From an uncultured Centipeda sp. (GTDB taxonomy: Bacteria > Bacillota > Negativicutes > Selenomonadales > Selenomonadaceae), in the NCBI GenBank assembly GCA_937925565.1, contig CALALM010000134.1, positions 1-9,285 of the forward strand: DNA of 9,285 nucleotides, given 5' to 3'. Position numbers and translations under genes: made by a program. How positions within the stretch are numbered: position 1 is the first letter of the stretch; every line of letters begins with the position of its first letter. Positions 1 to 6,388 of the stretch are shown here, in pieces. The notes under the pieces were generated by a model, which had not been told where the DNA came from, made no database searches, and was given only the letters and a program-made list of their open reading frames with translations.

Positions 1-1
1 C

Positions 2-1333
2 CTCCTCCTTGCCTATGCGTGGTATGGCGTGGAAAATCCGAGCCGCCATCTGATCATTGGAACGCAAGGCATCTATCTCGCACTCGCCTTCCTTGCGCTC
101 TTTCTCCTCGAACGAACAAACAAAGCCCCGGGGCTTCCCGCCCTTCTCTTTGCCGCCGCCTTTTCCATTGTGACGAGCATCCTGCTCTCTCTCGGGCTCA
201 TCCTCTGTGTCGCCGCATTCTGGGCACTGATCGTCACCGATGCGGACGGATGGCTGCCCGAGACGACCTATCTCTTCTCCGGTCTGATCGCATACGGCGG
301 CTGGGGACTTGCCGCATTTCTCGGCGCACTACCAAATGCGAACGCACGCTATGAATTCCCCGCCGCCACGCAGAAGCTGCTCCTCTATCTCTTCTTCCCC
401 GTCTATCTCCTTCTGCTCATCGTTCTCTACCTCTACGTCGGCAAGATCATCGGCGTGGGCGAGATGCCCGTCGGCACGATGAATTGGTACGCTTCGTTCG
501 CGCTCCTCGGCTTCGCCTTTTTCTTCGGCACACTTGCCGCGCAGGAGCGTCTTCCCCTCTTTTCCCGCTTTCTGAAATGGGGGCTTCTCCTCTTCCTCCC
601 CATCCTCGCCGTCCAGCTCTACGGCGTCTATCTCCGCTATGAGGCATACGGACTGACAACGCTGCGCTACACCTCCATGATCTGTACGTTCTGCGGCATC
701 TATGCGCTTGCCGTCGCCTTCCTTCGGCGAAAGCCCCAGCAAGTATACCTCTGCGCCGCCATCCTCGCGCTCATCTTCAGTCTCACCCCGCTCAACGTCG
801 TCGACGTACCGCTCCGCAGTCAGGAGGCACGGCTCAGTCAACTGCTCACAGAACACAACCTCATACAGGACGGACAGATCATAAAGCGTGACGACACGCC
901 GCCCGCGGTTGTGGACGAGATCATCGATATTGCGTTCTACCTCGAACAGGATGCCTCCCCGCTCGCCGCAGAGGTATTCGACACCAAGTTCAACGCGATG
1001 CGCGCGTCCTTTTACTTCTACGGAGAGGACTTTGAAGAACTCTCCATTGCAGGCTATCGCACGCTGCTCCCATTTGATTCGAACAAGATTACGCATGAGG
1101 GTGTCCTCGTCGTTCCGCGCACAGACGGCACGGAGGAACGCATTGACCTGAACCCCTACGCGCACATACTCGTACAATATGGAGAGCAAAACGAAAAATC
1201 CATCCTCAGCAAAGAGCTGCAGAACTACGAGACAGGCAACTACCTCCTCCACTTCGACCATATTGCCGTCAGTCGAGCCGAGGACGGCGGTGTCGTCTGG
1301 GACAGTGCAAAGGGATTTGTACTCATACGCTAG
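2..1333 (+). CDS. DUF4153-like multi-pass membrane protein, 3' part (partial)
   Basis: The reading frame is open from the left edge of the window, so the true start lies outside; an in-frame GTG at 29 has no convincing ribosome binding site and is not taken as the start. About 443 residues are visible. The first 260 or so are strongly hydrophobic with roughly seven to eight predicted membrane helices. They include Leu/Tyr-rich stretches and a loop with the pattern GEMPVGTMNWY, which resembles the DUF4153 family (assignment from memory of the family, not a search). The last 170 residues are soluble and begin with a segment near LSQLLTEHNLIQDG that family members also carry after the membrane part. 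Function is unknown; it acts in the cytoplasmic membrane. The TAG stop at 1331-1333 is made by the first bases of the adjacent repeat element, so the native C-terminus may have been slightly different. It converges on the transketolase operon. Confidence 0.75.
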   Translation, partial: LLLAYAWYGVENPSRHLIIGTQGIYLALAFLALFLLERTNKAPGLPALLFAAAFSIVTSILLSLGLILCVAAFWALIVTDADGWLPETTYLFSGLIAYGGWGLAAFLGALPNANARYEFPAATQKLLLYLFFPVYLLLLIVLYLYVGKIIGVGEMPVGTMNWYASFALLGFAFFFGTLAAQERLPLFSRFLKWGLLLFLPILAVQLYGVYLRYEAYGLTTLRYTSMICTFCGIYALAVAFLRRKPQQVYLCAAILALIFSLTPLNVVDVPLRSQEARLSQLLTEHNLIQDGQIIKRDDTPPAVVDEIIDIAFYLEQDASPLAAEVFDTKFNAMRASFYFYGEDFEELSIAGYRTLLPFDSNKITHEGVLVVPRTDGTEERIDLNPYAHILVQYGEQNEKSILSKELQNYETGNYLLHFDHIAVSRAEDGGVVWDSAKGFVLIR

Positions 1334-1453
1334 GGAAGCACTGATAAATTCAGCACCATCATCTTGGCGCATCTTTTTTGCCCGCTTTTCGCCCTCGATC
1401 CTCCACAGAGCACCACTCTGCGTCCGATTTTCCTTCACAATCGGACGAAAAAA
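1331..1453 (+). repeat. MITE-like element copy 1, left end and core
   Basis: This stretch matches copy 2 (3841-3964) in the same orientation over about 120 bases with roughly a dozen differences and one small indel. It starts with the terminal sequence GGGAAGCACTGATAAATTC. Inside are two adjacent hairpins: CAGAG/CTCTG at 1406-1410 and 1416-1420, then CGTCCGATT/AATCGGACG at 1421-1429 and 1439-1447. After 1453 the match to copy 2 stops, so either the right part was replaced or this is a longer member of the same family (see the entry for 1454-1966). The first three bases supply the stop codon of the upstream membrane protein gene. Confidence 0.85.
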
Positions 1454-1966
1454 GAGAGCGTGTGTAAAGTACGCCGTCTGCCGTCCAAGCTCCTGCGTGA
1501 GTCTCATCAACACAGCCTTGGCGTAGATCCGTCTTACCACCAATTTTGATACAATCTAACGATGCACCCTCTTGGTCGAGATTTTGCACACCCCTAGCAG
1601 CAAAACCGGACACGAGAATCTGAAACACCGGTCATGGAAATTTGTATGTGCCAGACATCCACCTCCACGTCAATAATTCCTCCGTCGATTCCGAGGGGCA
1701 ACACACCGCCGAGCTTTACAAGCAGCAGTCTTCCATCCTGCATAATACAATATAGGATGAAGTGTGTTGCCTGATGCCCCTTTGCAAAGAAACAGAGATT
1801 CCAAACGCAGAATACGACAAATGGAATCTCTTGTATGTAAGTTTCACAGCAGCAACGACAAATGAAAGACTTCGGCACAGCGGGCAACAGATTTTCTGCT
1901 CCGGTTTACAGGTAAAGAACAGGCAGAAAACATGCGCCAAGGCGATAATTATATCAGTAAGCCCTT
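1454..1966. mobile_element. Gene-poor, probably element-derived DNA with a weak right-end repeat
   Basis: No convincing gene lies here. At 1943-1966 the sequence TATCAGT followed by eight bases ending CCCTT resembles the right end of copy 2 (TATCAGT, eight bases ending TCCTT, 3991-4005) and the inverse of the left end. The block 1331-1966 could therefore be one larger non-autonomous element of about 635 bp. Base composition is AT-richer than the neighbouring genes. On the minus strand two overlapping frames (1716-1940 and 1594-1887) encode short Cys-rich peptides, one with a CCPLC motif. They could be remnants of a transposase or other small protein broken by a frameshift, but I recognise no family. 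The proposed right end touches the stop codon of the transketolase C-terminal gene. Confidence 0.35.
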
Positions 1967-2907
1967 CATTTTTGGATGAAAGTCTTCGTCTGTGCTGCGA
2001 TGTGCTCTACGGTCAGCCCGAACTGCTTCAGCAGCTCCGCCGCAGAACCTGAGTGCCCGAACTCGTCCCGCACACCGATGCGATGAACGGGAGCGGGGGC
2101 GTGCTCTGCCGTGACACCTGCAACCGCCTCGCCGAGCCCGCCGATGATATTGTGCTCCTCAACGGTGACGATCCTGCCGCACTCTTTCGCCACACGGATG
2201 ACAAGCTCCTCATCAATCGGCTTAATCGTTGCCATGTTGATAACACGTGCCTTGATTCCCTCGGCAGCAAGACGTTTTCCTGCCTCGATTGCCTCCGGAA
2301 CGAGAATGCCCGTCGCGATGATGGCGACATCGGTCCCGTCCTACAGGACTTCTCCCTTGCCAATGGTGAACGAGAAGGCCTCGTCATGATAGACTGGCGT
2401 AGCCGCACGACCAAAGCGGATGTATACAGGACCCTCCATCTCATAGGCAGCGTGCACCATTTTGCGTGCCTCCACGTCATCCGAGGGGCACATAACCGTC
2501 ATCCCCAAAATCGAGCGCATAAGAGCAAGATCCTCGCAGCACTGATGAGACGCTCCATCCTCACCGACGGAGATGCCGCCGTGTATCGCGCAGATCTTGA
2601 CGTTCAGATGCGGATATCCGATGGTGTTGCGAACCTGCTCATAGGCACGCCCTGCTGCAAACATGGCAAAGGTGGAGACGAAGGGAACAAGTCCCATCGT
2701 CGATAGTCCCGCGCCAACATCGACCATATTGCACTCCGCAATTCCACAGTTGAAATGGCGCTCAGGAAACACCTTCTTAAAGGTCCCCGTCTTTGTCGCA
2801 CCAGCAAGGTCAGCATCCAGAACAACAACATTTTTGTGCGTCTTGCCCAGTTCTACAAGGGCGTTGCCGTAGCTGTCACGCGTTGCAATTTTCTTTATGT
2901 CTGCCAT
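1966..2907 (-). pseudogene. Transketolase C-terminal subunit, interrupted by an in-frame TAG
   Basis: This is the pyrimidine-binding and C-terminal half of a split transketolase of the pentose phosphate pathway. Together with the neighbouring N-terminal subunit it would form the thiamine-diphosphate enzyme that transfers two-carbon units between sugar phosphates in the cytoplasm. With the ATG at 2907 it spans 313 codons, normal for the family. That ATG is preferred over the ATG at 2913 because AGGAGG lies 7 bases before it but only 1 base before the other. The conserved GIAECN motif with the catalytic Glu is at residue 58. Codon 189 (2341-2343) is TAG, between GKGEVL and DGTDVAIIATG. The same frame then continues with a normal C-terminal domain to TGA at 1966-1968, so nothing else is damaged. 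The original residue cannot be fixed from this sequence; CAG (Gln) or AAG (Lys) would each need one base change. Either a recent pseudogene or a readthrough gene. Confidence 0.9.
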
Positions 2908-2909
2908 GT

Positions 2910-3761
2910 TCATGCCTCCTCAATCGCCTTGCGAATCGCATCAAGCTCCGAAAGCCCCTGTGCGAGTTCGTCGTCATTGGGTGCCTTGCCATGCCAGCCC
3001 ACTTTGTTCTCCATATAGGAGATGTCTTTGCCTTTGGTTGTCTTCATCAGGATCACGGTCGGCTTTCCCGTGCTCTTGTTTGCATGAAATGTCTTGAATG
3101 CCTCTTCTAGCGCCGTGTAGTCATGTCCGTCAATTGAGATAACGGCACAGCCAAATGCCGCAAACTTTGCATCAAGCGGCGCCGTATTCATGACATCCGC
3201 TGTCGCGCCGTCAATCTGAAGGCCGTTGACATCGACTGCAATACAGAGATTGTCGAGCTGATAGTGTGCGGCAAACATCGTTGCTTCCTACACCTGTCCC
3301 TCAGCAAGTTCGCCGTCTCCAAGAAGGGTATAGACATGGATGTCCTTGCCGAGATATTTTGCGCCCTTCGCCATCCCTGCTGCCGTCGAGATCCCCTGTC
3401 CAAGCGATCCGGTAGACATATCCACACCGGGCGTGAGGTTCATATTTGGATGCCCTTGCAGACGCGAACCGAGATGACGCAGCGTCAGGAGTTCATCCAC
3501 TGGAAAGAATCCGCGATTGGCGAGCGTCGCATAGAGACCGGGCGCGATGTGTCCCTTCGAGAGCACAAAGCGGTCACGGTTCGGATCATGCGGATTCTTC
3601 GGATCGATGCGAATCTCCCTGTTGTAGAGATAGGTGAAATACTCCGTAGAAGAAAGAGAGCCGCCCGGATGTCCACTCTTTGCCGCATGTGTACCGCGCA
3701 AAATGCCCTCACGCACCTTTACTGCGAAAAGCCGGAGTTCCTTCTGTTCAGCTGGTGTCAT
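2910..3761 (-). pseudogene. Transketolase N-terminal subunit, interrupted by an in-frame TAG
   Basis: This is the thiamine-diphosphate-binding half of a split transketolase, 283 codons, the usual size. The ATG at 3761 is chosen over the in-frame GTG at 3776 because AGGAGG lies 6 bases upstream of it. Visible family features are HPGGSLS near residue 31, SKGHIAPGLY near 68, TGSLGQG near 117, the cofactor motif start GDGELAEGQ at 148, and DVNGLQIDG near 177. Codon 158 (3288-3290) is TAG where relatives normally have TGG (GQVWEA), a single G-to-A change. It falls inside the cofactor-binding motif, so the truncated product would be inactive. The frame is otherwise open to TGA at 2910-2912. The next gene starts within 5 bases of that stop, indicating translational coupling and stoichiometric production of the two halves. 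The leader carries a long palindrome. Confidence 0.9.
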
Positions 3762-3783
3762 AACACTCCTCCTCACCCATCAA

Positions 3784-3819
3784 CGAATCACAAACATTGA
3801 ATAGAATGTTTGTGATTCG
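3784..3819. promoter_or_regulatory. Perfect 15-bp palindrome in the transketolase leader
   Basis: CGAATCACAAACATT at 3784-3798 is the exact reverse complement of 3805-3819, with a 6-base spacer. It lies about 22 bases upstream of the transketolase N-subunit ATG, just before the ribosome binding site. No T-run follows, so it is unlikely to be a terminator. An operator for a dimeric regulator, or an mRNA 5' hairpin affecting stability or translation, fits better. The regulator is unknown. The element copy at 3842 begins 22 bases further upstream. Confidence 0.7.
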
Positions 3820-3841
3820 TATTCAGTGCTATCCCCTTATT

Positions 3842-4005
3842 AGGGAAGCACTGATAAATTCAGTACCATCATCTTAGCGCATCTTTTTTGCCCGTTTTTC
3901 GTCGGCAAATCCTCCACAGAGCACCACTCTGCGTCCGGTTTGCCTCCTCAATCGGACGAAAAATCTACGCCAATCTGACGGACTTCATTTTATCAGTGGT
4001 TCCTT
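3842..4005 (+). repeat. MITE-like element copy 2, complete (about 164 bp)
   Basis: The left end GGGAAGCACTGATAAATTC (from 3843) and the right end, read from the other strand as AAGGAACCACTGATAAAATG (4005 back to 3986), form imperfect terminal inverted repeats of about 22 bp. The core folds into nested and tandem hairpins: TTTTTCGTC at 3895-3903 with GACGAAAAA at 3955-3963, CAGAG/CTCTG at 3917-3921 and 3927-3931, and CGTCCGGTT/AATCGGACG at 3932-3940 and 3950-3958. It is too small for a transposase, so it would be a non-autonomous element moved in trans. No clean target duplication is evident from the flanks. It lies in the region where the transketolase promoter would be expected. Confidence 0.85.
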
Positions 4006-4186
4006 GATAACACATTTCATATGATACGTAAATAGGATAAAAGACATTACGATATGGGACTGACGAAAAAATTTACGGATATTGTGGGAGTGATATTAAA
4101 AGGAAGATGGCGCATGATCTATACGCAGCAGGGATGTTCCGCGCCTGTACGACGTGCGTACATTTCTTCAAGGTTCACACACACAA
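4006..4186. other. Intergenic stretch without a supported gene
   Basis: AT-rich spacer between element copy 2 and the terminator hairpin. A 70-codon plus-strand frame from 4054 has no ribosome binding site and runs through the terminator hairpin, so it is not called. The part next to the element (about 4006-4050, read on the minus strand) may be the original upstream region of the transketolase operon, separated from it by the insertion; no clear promoter hexamer pair was found. Confidence 0.4.
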
Positions 4187-4223
4187 ATAGGACTGTAGTA
4201 TTGGGTGCATACTACAGTCCTAT
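4187..4223 (-). terminator. Strong hairpin downstream of the WG-repeat gene
   Basis: A 15-bp perfect stem (4187-4201 with 4209-4223) closes a 7-base loop, about 60 bases after the stop of the WG-repeat gene. On the minus strand it is followed by TTTGTGTGTGTG, a weak U-rich tail, so it probably ends the minus-strand operon. The tail is not a classical run of U, and a processing hairpin is possible. Confidence 0.65.
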
Positions 4224-4282
4224 GTTGACGCATGAGAAGTTGCTGAGGAACGATGATTTTTCTTGAACGTTGAGGAGCGCCG

Positions 4283-5806
4283 TTATAGGCTGTCTGTCGT
4301 AACCTGATGCGTGCGTACCTCGGCGTAGGCGGGCGGGATAACGACCGTGCCCGTCTTGTCGATAAAGCCCCACTTGTCCCCGATCTTCACGGGCGCAAAT
4401 CCATCGCGAAACATGCCGATGTCCGTGATGTTATTCGGCAGGAGGAAGGGGACGCGTCCCGTCTTGTCGATGAAGAAGGATTTTCCGCCTTGCTGAACGG
4501 CGGCAATCCCATCGGTAAAGTCGTGCACCTCATCGTATTTCGGCTCGATTACGATTTTGCCGTCACGTCCGACAAAGCCCCATTTATCGCCGTCCTGCAC
4601 CGCAGCGAGGTCGTCGTAGAAGAAGTGGATGCCCTTGTATTTCGGCTCGACGACGTAGGCGCCCTTCCGATCGATGATGCCCCATTTGCTCTTCACGCGG
4701 ACGAGTGCGACGCCGCCCATGAAGAAGGAGTTGTAGTCATTCTTGGTTGAGATGATCTCAGCGCCCGTCTTGTCGATGTAGCCGCGTTTGACCTTTTCGC
4801 CGATGAGATCGGTGCCGACCCCGAATGTCGGTATCCCCGTAGCAAAGGAGACGGCACTGGTGAGAAATCCGCCGAGAAGCCCGACCTTGACCTCGCGGCG
4901 CACCTCGGCGAGCCCGTTCTCGAACGAGTCGACGTCCTCATAGCGCGTCTGGATTACCTTCTTGCCGGTCTTGTCGATGAATGCCCAGTGCTTCTTTTCC
5001 TTTATCATCGCAAGCCCGTCGGAAAAGCCGCCAATGGATTTGGCACGGAACTGCGATTGTATCACCATTGTGCCACTCTTGTCAATAAAACCCCATTTCT
5101 TTTTGACTGCGACGGGAGCAAGCCCCTCCTGAAAGATCATGGCATTTTCAAACTGTACGGGGATTGCCTCGCTGCCGTTCGTGTCGATGTAGCCCATTTT
5201 GTTTTTCGTCGGCTCAACGACCGCCAGTCCCTCTGAGAACCGGGATGCCCACAGATAAGCATCGCTCGTCAGCAGACTGCCATCGCGGCGGTAGAAGACA
5301 AACTTTTTATCCTTGCGCTCGACACGGGAGATGCCGTCATAAAACGGGGTGACGGAGCGGTATTCGACCGGCAGGAGAACATTTCCCGCCGTATCGTATG
5401 CACCATACATATCCTTCGTGTTCTGCACAATGATCGTATCTGCCGCAAGCGGATGGATTGCCTTGTAGATGGCAGGGACGATGACCGTACCGTCAAGGCG
5501 GACGATGCCCCAGTTCTTGCCCTGACGGACGGCGACCGCGTCGGCTGAGTAGGAGGCGATCTCATCGTACTCCGCCGGGATGACGAGGCTGCCCGAGGGA
5601 GCGACTGCGCCCCACTTCTTGCCCACGCGGACAGTGGCGAACGGCTTGGACGTCTGCTGTGCAGGGGCGGCGGTCGCCGTCTGCTCTGCGGGCTGTGCCG
5701 CTGCGGTGGGCGTTGCCTCTGCCGCAAATCCTGCGGGCATCGCGCAGAGCACGCCCATCGTCATCATTGTTGCGATTGTGGCGCGTAGCTTCTTGTACGT
5801 TGTCAT
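4283..5806 (-). CDS. Exported WG-repeat protein (12 repeats)
   Basis: A 507-residue protein. The ATG at 5806 is chosen over an in-frame ATG at 5842 because AAGGAG stands 8 bases before it and it opens a clean signal peptide: KKLR, a hydrophobic stretch, then a probable cut near AGFAA-EA (about residue 29). An Ala/Gln/Thr-rich linker (30-55) follows. The rest is built from about 12 WG repeats, each of the form KWGFIDKTG...VIPPxY, starting near residues 62, 96, 131, 166, 202, 237, 272, 340, 373, 407, 440 and 475. Some have lost the Trp-Gly. Repeats of this type form beta-rich scaffolds in cell-surface or periplasmic proteins; the ligand is unknown. Between repeats 7 and 8 is an extra segment (about 305-337) rich in Gly and hydrophobic residues. 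The gene follows the toxin remnant with an overlap or small gap and is the last of the block before the terminator. Confidence 0.9.
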   Translation of the reverse strand: MTTYKKLRATIATMMTMGVLCAMPAGFAAEATPTAAAQPAEQTATAAPAQQTSKPFATVRVGKKWGAVAPSGSLVIPAEYDEIASYSADAVAVRQGKNWGIVRLDGTVIVPAIYKAIHPLAADTIIVQNTKDMYGAYDTAGNVLLPVEYRSVTPFYDGISRVERKDKKFVFYRRDGSLLTSDAYLWASRFSEGLAVVEPTKNKMGYIDTNGSEAIPVQFENAMIFQEGLAPVAVKKKWGFIDKSGTMVIQSQFRAKSIGGFSDGLAMIKEKKHWAFIDKTGKKVIQTRYEDVDSFENGLAEVRREVKVGLLGGFLTSAVSFATGIPTFGVGTDLIGEKVKRGYIDKTGAEIISTKNDYNSFFMGGVALVRVKSKWGIIDRKGAYVVEPKYKGIHFFYDDLAAVQDGDKWGFVGRDGKIVIEPKYDEVHDFTDGIAAVQQGGKSFFIDKTGRVPFLLPNNITDIGMFRDGFAPVKIGDKWGFIDKTGTVVIPPAYAEVRTHQVTTDSL

Positions 5807-5838
5807 TTGGTCATCTCCTTTGAAAATGTATTGCTGGT

Positions 5839-6160
5839 TCATGATTCTATGTGCATTATTTCGGCAAGGGCACGGCTTTGACTGCGTTTCCCGTATATGA
5901 CCGCAATAATCTGTACGGATGAAGATACTTCATCAATCCAAAAGTATATGAGGTAGCTCTGTATCACGGCACACATCTTCATTGGTCAGGGAAATTCGTT
6001 GCGGAAACTCTTGTAGTGACTGTATCGTTTGGTCAAAGAGGTCCAACATATGCAGTGCTGCATCGGGGTTTTGCAGGTCGAACGCAATATAGCGTGTGAT
6101 GTTCCACATTTGCTGTTCTGCCTGCGGCGTGATGTGTATACGGTATCGTTTTATCTCCAT
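5839..6160 (-). pseudogene. ParE/RelE-type toxin, frameshifted
   Basis: The frame from ATG 6160 encodes 75 residues with the typical ParE start (RIHITPQAEQQMWNITRYI, then helices and FPQRISL) and stops at 5933-5935. The expected C-terminal strands are present in the next frame: SYLIYFWIDE (from about 5952), then VQIIAVIYGKR and an end at TGA 5839-5841. The junction lies near 5950-5965. Compared with my recollection of the family, roughly ten residues between the RISL segment and the YLIYFW strand are missing, so a short out-of-frame deletion is likelier than a single-base error. ParE/RelE toxins act on gyrase or ribosome-bound mRNA; the loss of the last strands should abolish activity. The start overlaps the antitoxin end by 10 bases. 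The remnant stop overlaps a possible upstream ATG of the WG-repeat gene. Confidence 0.8.
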
Positions 6161-6348
6161 GTGGGAACTTCTTTTCGGAGATCGTGTAGGACGGCTTCGG
6201 CAGAGCGGGACTCACCTGCCTTTGCCTGAGCAAGTCCCTTCGCGATGATTGCATCGAACTCCGCCGTTGACAGTTCATCTCTTGCACGTGGAAATAGGGG
6301 GCTTCCTGTGTTTATTTCGCGATGTGCGAGCGTTGTTTTTACTGCCAT
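6151..6348 (-). CDS. Type II antitoxin, RelB/ParD-like
   Basis: A 65-residue acidic-helical protein upstream of and overlapping the toxin gene, the classical antitoxin-first order. The ATG at 6348 (MAVKTTL) has AGGAGG 8 bases upstream; the GTG and ATG codons just before it are too close to that site. The C-terminal half (DELSTAEFDAIIAKGLAQ, then an Ala/Glu-rich helix ending LRKEVPTW) resembles the toxin-wrapping region of RelB/DinJ-like antitoxins. The N-terminus is short and I cannot see a clear ribbon-helix-helix DNA-binding domain, so it may not bind DNA like full-length members. It begins about 40 bases after amrS. With a broken toxin it would have no partner here. Confidence 0.65.
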   Translation of the reverse strand: MAVKTTLAHREINTGSPLFPRARDELSTAEFDAIIAKGLAQAKAGESRSAEAVLHDLRKEVPTWR

Positions 6349-6361
6349 GTACATCACCTCC

Positions 6362-6376
6362 TATGACAATATCATA
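6362..6376. promoter_or_regulatory. Short palindrome before the antitoxin gene
   Basis: TATGA and TCATA arms around a 5-base spacer lie immediately upstream of the antitoxin ribosome binding site. On the minus strand the same bases contain TATGAT, close to a -10 box, but no good -35 is at the right distance. Such a site would suit autoregulation of a toxin-antitoxin operon; the evidence is position and symmetry only. Confidence 0.3.
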
Positions 6377-6388
6377 ATGTTATTTCGC

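Noticed and set aside
1421..1453. Hairpin plus A-run in copy 1 as a terminator for the convergent genes
   Set aside because: On the plus strand the stem is followed by A, not T; on the minus strand the T-run precedes the stem. It fits the element's own structure better.
329..1543. 404-codon open frame on the minus strand opposite the membrane protein gene
   Set aside because: It is antisense to a clearly hydrophobic, family-like protein, has charged low-complexity content (Glu/Arg-rich) and runs through the repeat element; an effect of GC-rich codon use.
2053..2706. 217-codon plus-strand frame opposite the transketolase C-subunit gene
   Set aside because: The minus strand encodes an unmistakable transketolase domain; the plus frame is its shadow.
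4054..4266. 70-codon plus-strand frame between element copy 2 and the WG-repeat gene
   Set aside because: No ribosome binding site, no recognisable motif, and it runs through the 15-bp terminator hairpin.
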